Positions 55,226 through 64,000 of a stretch of DNA of 64,000 nucleotides are shown in pieces. A program made the position numbers and the translations under genes. The notes below the pieces were generated by a model, which saw only the letters and a program-made list of their open reading frames with translations, ran no database searches and was not told the DNA's origin. The stretch's first letter is position 1, and every line of letters starts with the position of its first letter. Origin of the DNA: Azospirillum brasilense (GTDB taxonomy: Bacteria; Pseudomonadota; Alphaproteobacteria; Azospirillales; Azospirillaceae); assembly GCF_007827815.1 (NCBI RefSeq), contig NZ_VITH01000005.1, forward strand, positions 310,001-374,000, written 5' to 3'.

Positions 55226-56812
55226 TCACTCCCGGCGCAGGCTGCCGGACACCGCCAGGAAGGCGTCGACCACCAGCGGATCGAACCGGCTGCCGGACAG
55301 GCGGCGGATCTCGGCCACCGCCACGTCATGGTCCAGCGCCTTGCGGTAGGGACGGTCGCGGGTCATGGCGTCGAAGCTGTCGGCCACTGCGACGATGCGG
55401 GCGCTCAGCGGGATGGCGTCGCCCTGCAGGCGGTCGGGATAGCCGGTGCCGTCCCAGTTCTCGTGATGCGAGCGGGCGATCTCCGCCCCCAGATGCAGAT
55501 GCGTCCGCCCTTCGGACCGCCGGCTGGCGCGGTCCAGCAGGTCCCAGCCCGTGGTGGTGTGGGCCTGCATGACGGCCCGCTCTTCCGGGGTCAGCGGCCC
55601 GGTCTTGCCGAGAATAACGGGATCCAGCGTGGCGTTGCCGACGTCGTGGAGGATGGCCGCCAGGCCGACCGACTCCAGGAACACCGTGTCGAGGACGGCG
55701 GGGTAGCGCCCCTCCTCGGCCAGCCGGCGGGCGATGCGGTCGGTCACCAGCGCGATGCGCGGGCCGGTCTCGGCCTCCGCGCCGGGGTGGCCGGCGCGCT
55801 CCGCCAGATCGGCCATGGCGATGACCGTGTGCTCCTGGCTGCGCCGCAGCTGCTCGTAGAGATGCAGATTGTCGAAGCCGACGGAGATCTTGCGGCAGAA
55901 CACCTCGATCAGGTTGCGGTCGAGGTCCGACAGCGGCCGGTCGGAACTCAGATAGACCACATTCTCGCGGTCGTTCGGCGTGCGGATGTAGAGCGTGCAA
56001 TGGTCGGCGGCGTAGCGATTGCTGCGCGACTCCAGGCAGCGCTTGACCTCCGCCAGGACGGCGGGCTCGACATGGTTGGCCGCCGGCTCGTCGATCAGCG
56101 TCTCGAAGCGGCCGGAGCCGGCCAGCACATACAGCCCGTCCGCCGCGCCGCTGATGACCGGGCCGCGCTGCACGCACAGGATGGCGTCCGGCCCGACGCC
56201 GAGGATGCCGGAGAGCTGGGTCAGCACCCCGGCGGCGAACAGCTTCATCGAGCGCGCCTGGAACAGCGACGACGACGCCTCGATGATCTTCTCCAGCCCG
56301 CGCCGGTTCTTCTCGATCGCCATGATGTCCTCGTAGGAGCGCAGGGCGGCGACCGTGGTGGTGAACAGCTGCTGGGCGGTGAGCTGCGTCTTGGCCTTGT
56401 AGTCGTTGATGTCGTAGTCGAGGATCACCGCGCGCTCCGGCGCCTGACCGGGCTGGCCGGTGCGCAGGATGATGCGGACGTGGCGGTTCTTCAGCTCCTC
56501 GCGGATGTGGTGGACGAGCTGCAGCCCGGCGTCGTCGGTCTCCATCACCACGTCCAGCAGGATGATGGCGATGTCGTCCTCGCGTTCCAGGATCGCCCGC
56601 GCCTCCGCCGCGGAATAGGCGGAGATGAACTCGGCAGGGCGTCCCTTGTAGGCGAAGTCGGCCAGGACGAGCTTGGTGATGGAGTGCACCTCCGGCTCGT
56701 CGTCCACGATCATCATCTTCCACCGGTTGCCGGTGGCCGGCGACCCGGTTTCGCCGTTGCCGTCGCCGTCCTGGTCGTCCAGAAAGAGGAACTCGTCGTC
56801 GGAGTCGGTCAT
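55226..56812 (-). CDS. Response regulator with DUF3369 and HD-GYP domains (c-di-GMP phosphodiesterase-like)
   Basis: A 528-residue cytoplasmic regulator from ATG 56812. Receiver at about 33-150 (MMIVDDEPEVHSITKLVL, phosphoacceptor in IILLDVVMET, lysine in DYKAKTQL). A DUF3369 segment follows (SMKLFAAGVLTQLSGILGVGPDAIL). The C-terminal HD-GYP domain has AAILHDVGN and SHHENWDGTGYPDRLQGDAIPLSARIVAVADSFDAM in pattern, with the HD and GYP residues present, so c-di-GMP hydrolysis is likely. No kinase is adjacent. Confidence 0.9.
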   Translation of the reverse strand: MTDSDDEFLFLDDQDGDGNGETGSPATGNRWKMMIVDDEPEVHSITKLVLADFAYKGRPAEFISAYSAAEARAILEREDDIAIILLDVVMETDDAGLQLVHHIREELKNRHVRIILRTGQPGQAPERAVILDYDINDYKAKTQLTAQQLFTTTVAALRSYEDIMAIEKNRRGLEKIIEASSSLFQARSMKLFAAGVLTQLSGILGVGPDAILCVQRGPVISGAADGLYVLAGSGRFETLIDEPAANHVEPAVLAEVKRCLESRSNRYAADHCTLYIRTPNDRENVVYLSSDRPLSDLDRNLIEVFCRKISVGFDNLHLYEQLRRSQEHTVIAMADLAERAGHPGAEAETGPRIALVTDRIARRLAEEGRYPAVLDTVFLESVGLAAILHDVGNATLDPVILGKTGPLTPEERAVMQAHTTTGWDLLDRASRRSEGRTHLHLGAEIARSHHENWDGTGYPDRLQGDAIPLSARIVAVADSFDAMTRDRPYRKALDHDVAVAEIRRLSGSRFDPLVVDAFLAVSGSLRRE

Positions 56813-56969
56813 TGGCAGGGCCTGGGACGGAGCGGGCGGGAAGCGCAAAAGATTAACACGGCGCGGCTGCGCCCGCCTACCGCCACGATCGATGCATTTT
56901 CGGCGAAAAAGCTCAGTAATTTAACGGAGGCGGTGCGTTGCGGCCGCATGGCGGAGAACGGCGCTGGGA

Positions 56970-57959
56970 TCAGAAGGTGTCCAACTCGATCACCCAGCAG
57001 TCCATGGAGCGCTGGGCCAGCGCGCCGCAGACATTGTCCACCTGCGTCCGGGTGAAGGGGCCGACGCCCATCTGGTAGGTGGTGCGGGCGCCGCGGAAGA
57101 CCGGCCAGACCATCGGCGGCAGGTCGCGGTAGGCCGTTCCCGGGCCATAGGTGAATTCCTGCCACGCCCGCAGCCCCTCGGCGTGGCTGACATACTCGCC
57201 AAGCCGCGCGGCGAACAGCGGCCCCGGCTCGATCGGCGGCATGCCGGGCAGCGGGTAGGGGGCGACCACCCCGATCAGCCCCTCCGCCGTGGCGACCGCC
57301 CGCGTCCGGCCGGGCATGCCCAGCGTCACCCGCCCGTTCGCGGAATCGATCAGGCTGACCACGTCGCCCTTGCGCAGGGTGAAGCCGCGCCGCTTCTTGT
57401 TGTCGAGGATCTCCGTCGCCTTGATGGCGTCCGCCGCGACGACGTAACCCTGGGCCGGCACCTGGGCGGCGATCTCCCAGGCGCTGCGCGGCACCACGGC
57501 GGCGCCGCGGTGGATGACCGGCGGCTTGCCGGTTGAGGGAGGCGATCCGCCGGCGTTGGCCCCGGCGGCGGTGGCCCCCATGGCGGCGGTGATCGAGCGC
57601 GACACCATCAGCGCCGGGTCGAGCGAGTCGGAGGGCACGTAGCCGATCGGCTGGCCGCCGATGGCGACCTCGGTCCAGCTGGTTCCGCGGGGCGTGCCCA
57701 GAGCGTTCAGCGCCTTGCCGCGCGGCAGGGTCTGGATGATCCGGGCGTCGGCGTTGGGGCCGATGCGCACCTCGATGTCGCGGTTGAGGACAACCTCGCC
57801 GGTCAGCGGCGCGCCGATGGCGACGGGGCTCTGCGCCAGAGCGCCGTCCGGGGCGAACCACATCGTCGCCGCGGCCAGGATCAGCCGCAGCGCCAGAACG
57901 CGGAGGGCGGTGGTGGAACGCGTGCGCACGGCGGTGGACCCCCATGGAGGAGGGGCCAT
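56970..57959 (-). CDS. Exported SH3/SPOR-like domain protein
   Basis: A 329-residue exported protein. From ATG 57959 it has a long, basic N-region and a signal sequence (LRVLALRLILAAATMWFAPDGALA). An SH3-type segment follows (NRDIEVRIGPNADARIIQTLPRGKALNALG ... IGYVPSDSL), then a Gly/Ala/Pro linker, another SH3-like stretch (RKGDVVSLIDSANGRVTLG) and a C-terminal SPOR-like fold (YQMGVGPFTRTQVDNVCGALAQRSMDCWVIEL). Such combinations bind peptidoglycan. Domain calls are by pattern. Conserved cysteines near the end could form a disulfide. Confidence 0.75.
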   Translation of the reverse strand: MAPPPWGSTAVRTRSTTALRVLALRLILAAATMWFAPDGALAQSPVAIGAPLTGEVVLNRDIEVRIGPNADARIIQTLPRGKALNALGTPRGTSWTEVAIGGQPIGYVPSDSLDPALMVSRSITAAMGATAAGANAGGSPPSTGKPPVIHRGAAVVPRSAWEIAAQVPAQGYVVAADAIKATEILDNKKRRGFTLRKGDVVSLIDSANGRVTLGMPGRTRAVATAEGLIGVVAPYPLPGMPPIEPGPLFAARLGEYVSHAEGLRAWQEFTYGPGTAYRDLPPMVWPVFRGARTTYQMGVGPFTRTQVDNVCGALAQRSMDCWVIELDTF

Positions 57960-58034
57960 TTTGCCTCGGTCCGGCCCGCCGGGGCAACCCGGCGCGTGCG
58001 CCCCGGGGCGGATGTCACGGAACGGCACGGTCGC

Positions 58035-58943
58035 TCAGGCGGCGCGATCCCCGCCATGGCTTCCTCCCTGGCTCCCGCCCACCAGATCGTGGATGGCTTC
58101 GGCCAGCAGGCGGACCGGCTTGGCGGCCATGCCGGGGGCGCGGTGCAGCGCGATGTCGATGTCCGGCAGGTCGGGAAAGCCGTCCGCCACGGTCAGCCGG
58201 CGCAGGCTGGGCGGGATGGTGCACTCCTCCATGGCGGTGACGCCGAGCCCGCCCAGCACGGCGCCATGGACCGCCACCACGCTCTTGCTGATGAAAGCGA
58301 CGCGCCAGCCGCGCCCGATCCCCTCCAGCGCCGCGACGGCGAGGTCGCGCACCACGCAGCCCTTGGGGAACAGGGCCAGCGGCAGCGGGTCCTCGCGCTC
58401 GATCGGGGTGGAATCGACGACGGTGGAGCGTGGCGGGGCGACCCAGGCCACCGGCTCCCGCCTCACCAGTTCGCCGCTGCGGCTGTCGGGGTGGCGGGTG
58501 ACGAGCGCGAGGTCGTAGCGGCCCTTGTCGATCTCCGCCACCAGATCGGGGCTGTTGTCGCAGATCACCTCCACCGGCACGTCGGGGTAGGCGGCGGCGA
58601 AGCGGGCCAGCACGCCGGGCAGCAGCATGGTGGCGTAATCGTCCGGCGTGCCGATGCGCACGCTGGCCACCGTGGCGGGCCGGCGCATCAGCGTCAGAAC
58701 CTCGTCGTTCAGGGTGAGCATCCGCCGGGCGTAGGTCAGCAGAAGCTCACCCTCCTGGGTCAGGTGGACGCTCTTGGTGTCGCGTTGGAAGACGCGGGTG
58801 CCCACCACCTCCTCCAGCCGGCGGACCTGCTGGCTGACGGCGGCCTGGGTGCGGCCCAGCGTGTCGCCGGCACGGGTGAAGCTGCGCGCGTCGGCGACGG
58901 CGACGAAGGCGCGCAGAAGGTCGGTGTCGAGGTTGGCCGGCAT
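58035..58943 (-). CDS. LysR-type transcriptional regulator
   Basis: A 302-residue LysR protein; ATG 58943 (GTG 58949 just upstream is an alternative). Helix-turn-helix DLLRAFVAVADARSFTRAGDTLGRTQAAVSQQVRRLEEVVG and co-inducer domain with VRIGTPDDYATMLLPGVLARF. This group includes regulators related to HdfR and YhjC. It is divergent from a 52-codon gene, with an LysR-type dyad between them, so it probably autoregulates and controls that gene. A glycine/histidine-rich tail closes the protein. Confidence 0.9.
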   Translation of the reverse strand: MPANLDTDLLRAFVAVADARSFTRAGDTLGRTQAAVSQQVRRLEEVVGTRVFQRDTKSVHLTQEGELLLTYARRMLTLNDEVLTLMRRPATVASVRIGTPDDYATMLLPGVLARFAAAYPDVPVEVICDNSPDLVAEIDKGRYDLALVTRHPDSRSGELVRREPVAWVAPPRSTVVDSTPIEREDPLPLALFPKGCVVRDLAVAALEGIGRGWRVAFISKSVVAVHGAVLGGLGVTAMEECTIPPSLRRLTVADGFPDLPDIDIALHRAPGMAAKPVRLLAEAIHDLVGGSQGGSHGGDRAA

Positions 58944-58991
58944 GGTCACGCATTCAAGCAGAGGGGGCGCGCGGGTTCAACGCGCGAAAGG

Positions 58992-59008
58992 ACCATCACG
59001 ATCTGTGA
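58992..59008 (+). promoter_or_regulatory. LysR-type operator between the divergent lysR and small gene
   Basis: CATCAC-GATCT-GTGATG, a perfect 6-base inverted repeat with 5-base centre, containing the T-N11-A core typical of LysR boxes. It lies 49 bases before the LysR start and 81 bases before the small divergent gene. Confidence 0.6.
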
Positions 59009-59088
59009 TGATCCTCATAAAGCCTATTCGTTTCCAAGATTTTTCGCGCGGGCGCAGGGTGCCCTCCGATCTTTGGGAGGGCTGAGCG

Positions 59089-59247
59089 ATGGGCGTGTTC
59101 GAGGCGATGACGACGGTGGTGCTGGAGGCCGGACGGCTGGACCGCCGGGAGGAGCGCCGGATCGGCAGGGTGCCGCCGCCGCGGCGCTTGCGTCTGCCGC
59201 GGATGCCGGCCTTGCCGGTGCTGCTGCTGGCGATCCTGGTGGTGTGA
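59089..59247 (+). CDS. Small protein (52 aa) divergent from LysR
   Basis: An unlisted short gene. ATG 59089 is preceded at seven to nine bases by GGGAGGG, a very strong ribosome binding site. The predicted peptide has a charged, arginine-rich N-terminal half (RLDRREERRIG) and a hydrophobic C-terminal end (ALPVLLLAILVV), as if a membrane-anchored tail. No homologue is recognised. Divergence from a LysR regulator with a dyad in between supports that it is real; function unknown. Confidence 0.55.
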   Translation: MGVFEAMTTVVLEAGRLDRREERRIGRVPPPRRLRLPRMPALPVLLLAILVV

Positions 59248-59255
59248 GTGCGGGG

Positions 59256-60020
59256 TCAGAGGGTGGGCGTGCCGTCGGCGGGCATCGCGGCGGCGGGTGC
59301 CGGCTCGGGGGCGGGCGCCACCACGGGGGCTGCGGGCGGAGTGATGCGCAAGGGGGCGCTGTCCGGAGGCGAGGCGGCCGAAGCCGGGGCTTCCGCAGGA
59401 GTTTCCGCCGGGGCTGGGGCGGGAAGCTCCTCCGCCTCGATCGCCGCGGCGGGCTTGGCCTCGTCCTTGGCCGCTTCCTTAAGCGTGTCCTTCGGGGTGT
59501 CCTTCGCCGCGTCCTTGGCAGCGTCTTTGATCTCGGGGGCCGGAGTCGGGTCGGTCGAATAGTCGGCGACGATGCGGGCCTGGCTGCCGGCGATGACCAG
59601 AACCTTCTGTCCGATCTCGATCGGCTTCTCTTCCCGCTGCGTGACCGACAGCAGTTCGCCGTCCGGCTTGCGGACGATGTATTCCCAGCCCGTAGTGTCG
59701 CCGGTCACATGCTCGATCGAGGTGCCGAGCAGCCCGCCGATGGCCGTGCCGCCGACCGCGCCCAGCGCCGAATTGATGCCGAAGGTGCCGGACTGCGAGC
59801 CGAGCACGCCGCCGGCGGCCCCGCCGGTGACCGCGCCGACGGTGCCGCTGGTGCTGATCTTGACCTGACGGAACCCGATGACGACCGCCCGCTCCACCTT
59901 GTTCGCCTGCTGGGTCGCGGTGGCGGCGTAGGTGTTCGGGGAGTAGTTCGGGGTGCAGCCTGCGAGAATGCCGGCGACCAGGGCCGCGGCGGGCAGGCCA
60001 AACATGACAGTGCGCGTCAC
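59256..60020 (-). CDS. SlyB/Pcp-like glycine-zipper lipoprotein with long repetitive tail
   Basis: A 254-residue lipoprotein: signal peptide ending in the lipobox LAGC at about residue 22, then NTYAATATQQANKVERAVVIGFRQVKI, a glycine-zipper region (TVGAVTGGAAGGVLGSQSG ... ALGAVGGTAIGGLLG), and a short beta segment (WEYIVRKPDGELLSVTQ), as in SlyB/Pcp outer-membrane lipoproteins. The C-terminal 95 residues are unusual, with lysine/alanine KDAAKD-type repeats and then a Pro/Ala/Glu-rich stretch, about twice the usual length. Probably anchors to or stabilises the envelope. Confidence 0.88.
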   Translation of the reverse strand: MTRTVMFGLPAAALVAGILAGCTPNYSPNTYAATATQQANKVERAVVIGFRQVKISTSGTVGAVTGGAAGGVLGSQSGTFGINSALGAVGGTAIGGLLGTSIEHVTGDTTGWEYIVRKPDGELLSVTQREEKPIEIGQKVLVIAGSQARIVADYSTDPTPAPEIKDAAKDAAKDTPKDTLKEAAKDEAKPAAAIEAEELPAPAPAETPAEAPASAASPPDSAPLRITPPAAPVVAPAPEPAPAAAMPADGTPTL

Positions 60021-60111
60021 GGGACATCATCCGTTTGGAAGCCTGACCGGGTGATAGGCGATTCCGCGCGGCGAGTCATTCGACTTTTTGTGGGCTCCGG
60101 GATGCGTGGAC

Positions 60112-60143
60112 AAAAAGAAAGCGGGCCTTGCCGGACCCGCTTT
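60112..60143 (-). terminator. Intrinsic terminator after lepA
   Basis: On the minus strand AAAGCGGGTCC pairs with GGCCCGCTTT (one bulge), followed by CTTTTTG. It is about 25 bases beyond the lepA stop and separates it from the lipoprotein gene. Confidence 0.8.
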
Positions 60144-60169
60144 CCGTCACATCACCGCGAAGCCGGCGT

Positions 60170-61972
<1,803 letters not shown>

Positions 61973-62249
61973 CGGTGCCCGGAGCCCTGGTTTGGGCCGG
62001 AACATAGGGCGGACGGACGATGCGCGCAATGGAGAAGGGTGACGGCCCGGCTTCGACCGGCGTCGGCCGCGGTGCACGGGGCGGCTTCCCCAACACCCTC
62101 TCCCATGGTCCGCCGCGCGACAACCATGCCGCGCGCCGGCCAGGGGCGGGGCCGCCCATGGCACGGTGCGGCGTCCGGCCTTTTCCCTTTACCGTCCCGC
62201 GCCAGCCATGGACTATGGCGGCGCGAAGCGTGCCCTTGGGGGATCATTC

Positions 62250-63566
62250 ATGAAATGCGCGGTGATCATCCCGGTCGGGCCGGGGCACGATGGCTTGTCC
62301 GAAGAGGCGGCCGCCTCCGTCGAGGCGGCGTTCCGCACTGGCCAGGGACCCTTTTCGGACGTGATGATCCTGCGCATTCCCGACCCGGACGGCGCGATCG
62401 GCCGCTCGCGGTGCCGGAACTTCGGCGTCGAACACGCCATCCAACACGGTGCGGAATGGGTCTTCTTCCTGGACGCAGACGACCTGATGGATCCAAACGG
62501 CTTCGCGGCGGTCCGCACCCATGTGGCGGACGTCGACGCCGTCTTCGGGATGATTGCCGAGCAGTGGGTCGGGTCGGACGCGGTGAGTCTGCGGGACAAG
62601 CAGGTGGGGGCGACCACGCTTCTGAGCGACATCCTCCTGAACGACCCGTATCTGACGCTGCAAATGGGGCATTTCGTCCGCGCGCGCGTCGCGCGATCCA
62701 TCCCGTTCGACGAGGCCATGGATACCGGCGAGGACTTCAAATACTACCTGGAGCTCTGGCGGACGCACCGATGCTGCAAGATCGGGCAGCCGCTCTTCAT
62801 CAACCGGCGCGGCGCCCACTCCACCGGCCCGCGCTCGGCCGACGGCGGCGGGTGGCGCCAGGCCGTGACGCGGGTGTTCGGCGACTTCTTCCGCACCCAC
62901 CCCATCGTGATCAACTTCGTGGTGTCCGGCGTGAAGGTCGGCTTCGCCATCGCCAACCCGTTCGACAGGATCCACCGCCATTACCTGCGCCGCGTCTTCT
63001 TCGAACAGGAGGAGCTGGACTGTCTGCGGGGTCTCGTTCCCGCCGGGTCGTCGATCCTGGAGATCGGCGCCAACGTCGGGAACCACGTCGTCTACTACGG
63101 CCTGTTCATGGCGCCGCGCCGCATCATCGCGGTCGAGCCCAACCCGGCGGCCCTGCACTTCCTGAAGAAGAACGTGGAGATCAACCGGCTCGACCCGGCG
63201 ACGGTCACCGTCCTGGAGTGCGGCGTCGGGGACCGTGCCGGTTCCTTCGACCTGTGCGTCGCCGACGAGGCCGACCTGGGGGCGGCGCGCCTCGTCCCGG
63301 CGGAGGGCGGGCGCGTCGCCGTCCACCCCATCGACGATCTCGTCCGGGAGCGCGTCGACTTCATCAAGATCGACGTCGCGGGCATGGAGATGGACGCGCT
63401 GTCCGGCGCCCGGAACACGATCGCCCTCCACAGGCCCATCCTGTTCATCGAGGTCGGGAGCGCCAACAGGGACGCCTTCTTCGACTGGGCCGGACGGAAC
63501 GGTTACCGAATCGCCAAGGAATTCCCGTGCGCCGACGCCTCGAACTGCGTGGCCGTGCCGGTGTGA
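62250..63566 (+). CDS. Glycosyltransferase/FkbM-methyltransferase fusion protein
   Basis: A 438-residue two-domain enzyme from ATG 62250 (TTGGGGG upstream). Residues 1-200 form a GT-A glycosyltransferase-like domain with CAVIIPVGPGH, a DxD-type WVFFLDADDLMDP, and DTGEDFKYYLELWR. Residues about 260-438 form an FkbM-type methyltransferase: SILEIGANVGNHVVYYGLF, AVEPNPAALHFLKKNVEINRL, and VDFIKIDVAGMEMDALSGA. Probably glycosylates or modifies a cell-surface or carbohydrate substrate, with the methyltransferase acting on the sugar. Neighbouring nucleotide-sugar dehydrogenase fits polysaccharide synthesis. The substrate is unknown. Confidence 0.82.
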   Translation: MKCAVIIPVGPGHDGLSEEAAASVEAAFRTGQGPFSDVMILRIPDPDGAIGRSRCRNFGVEHAIQHGAEWVFFLDADDLMDPNGFAAVRTHVADVDAVFGMIAEQWVGSDAVSLRDKQVGATTLLSDILLNDPYLTLQMGHFVRARVARSIPFDEAMDTGEDFKYYLELWRTHRCCKIGQPLFINRRGAHSTGPRSADGGGWRQAVTRVFGDFFRTHPIVINFVVSGVKVGFAIANPFDRIHRHYLRRVFFEQEELDCLRGLVPAGSSILEIGANVGNHVVYYGLFMAPRRIIAVEPNPAALHFLKKNVEINRLDPATVTVLECGVGDRAGSFDLCVADEADLGAARLVPAEGGRVAVHPIDDLVRERVDFIKIDVAGMEMDALSGARNTIALHRPILFIEVGSANRDAFFDWAGRNGYRIAKEFPCADASNCVAVPV

Positions 63567-63581
63567 GGCTGCCGGACGGGG

Positions 63582-64000
63582 TTACGGGATGCCCGGCCCG
63601 ACCCCCACCGGAATGACGCGGACGCCGTCCTGATCGGTCGGAATGTAGCGCCAGGGGTCGAGGACAACCGAGCCCGCCGGAAAGCGCAGACCGGCAAAGA
63701 CGCTGTGCTTCGCCCCGATCAGGTAGGTGGCGACGGGCAGCTCGCCCTCAACGAGAGGGGTGGAGTCCATGTGGGGGTCGATCAGGGTGACCGGGACGCC
63801 CCGCTCCTCCAGGATCGCGCGCAACAGCAGGGCCGGGCTGCCCGTGGCCATGTCGCAATCGGCCTTGAACGCCCAGCCCAGGATCACCTTGGGCGGCTCG
63901 TGGGCGCACATCAGGTCGGCAAGCCATTCGGTCTGCTTCTCGCGCGACCTCATGACGGCGTCGAAGGTGTCGAAGCTGAGATCCAGTTCGCGCGCCAGCC
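63582..64000 (-). CDS. UDP-glucose/GDP-mannose dehydrogenase family protein (C-terminal part, partial)
   Basis: Only the last approximately 139 codons are in the window; the frame continues through the right edge. The visible region matches the C-terminal UDP-binding domain of the family: KVILGWAFKADCDMATGSPALLLRAILEERG, then VTLIDPHMD and a FPAGSVVLDPWRYIP end. The family oxidises the C6 of nucleotide sugars such as UDP-glucose with NAD. The N-terminal NAD domain and the catalytic cysteine are not visible. Convergent with the fusion glycosyltransferase gene. Confidence 0.85.
   Translation of the reverse strand, partial: LARELDLSFDTFDAVMRSREKQTEWLADLMCAHEPPKVILGWAFKADCDMATGSPALLLRAILEERGVPVTLIDPHMDSTPLVEGELPVATYLIGAKHSVFAGLRFPAGSVVLDPWRYIPTDQDGVRVIPVGVGPGIP

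Overview
The window looks like a stretch of main chromosome from a high-GC alphaproteobacterium, most likely Azospirillum or a close Rhodospirillales relative. This is inferred from the GC-rich codon use, an alphaproteobacterial RpoH with its FFNLR box, a SUV3-type helicase followed by an S4 protein, a 7Fe ferredoxin and CarD, a Fur-family regulator without CxxC pairs, and many two-component proteins. I see no rRNA, tRNA, CRISPR array, prophage or insertion sequence. Most of it is ordinary core genome, and the unusual material lies in protein architectures, degenerate domains and small repeats.

Layout. 1-7660: phosphate regulon phoR-pstSCAB-phoU-phoB, with a clear Pho box before pstS and an attenuator-like hairpin between pstS and pstC. 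7789-10200: minus-strand genes for a small protein, a DsrE-like protein, a MoeB/ThiF-type E1 enzyme and a repeat-domain protein of unknown role. 10509-13752: cysK, an Rrf2 regulator, dut and coaBC, the last three coupled by 4-base overlaps. 14034-19431: a LuxO-like sigma54 activator, a cold-shock protein and a large hybrid kinase. 19463-23535: a Mn/Zn-type ABC transporter whose first permease carries a DtxR-like C-terminal extension. 23698-26549: a SAM hydroxide adenosyltransferase-family protein, a degenerate receiver, a HAD hydrolase, a small coiled-coil protein and a Fur homologue.

26727-33000: a transglutaminase-like protein, a histidine kinase with a CBS-like sensor, htpG and a large exported protein. 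33069-37511: SUV3-like helicase, S4 protein, TerC and a CBS protein. 37643-40506: DUF938 methyltransferase, an MFS carrier and a divergent LysR regulator. 40651-43994: fdxA, carD (excellent sigma70 promoter), a degenerate phosphoesterase and rpoH. 44116-49793: adenylate cyclase, an M48 protease whose N-terminus reads through a repeat, a nuclease-like protein and proline iminopeptidase. 49972-54165: rpmI-rplT-pheS-pheT, ending in a strong terminator and a low-GC gap. 54617-60020: receiver, HD-GYP regulator, SH3/SPOR protein, LysR with a divergent 52-codon gene, and a SlyB-like lipoprotein. 60170-64000: lepA, a glycosyltransferase/FkbM fusion and the C-terminal part of a nucleotide-sugar dehydrogenase.

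Common threads are phosphate and metal homeostasis, sulfur assimilation, the heat-shock response (rpoH, htpG, S4 protein) and signal transduction. Five related GC-rich palindromic repeats sit at gene ends and a sixth, different one lies inside the protease reading frame. Start sites below were chosen by ribosome binding site and family alignment from memory; no database search was run.
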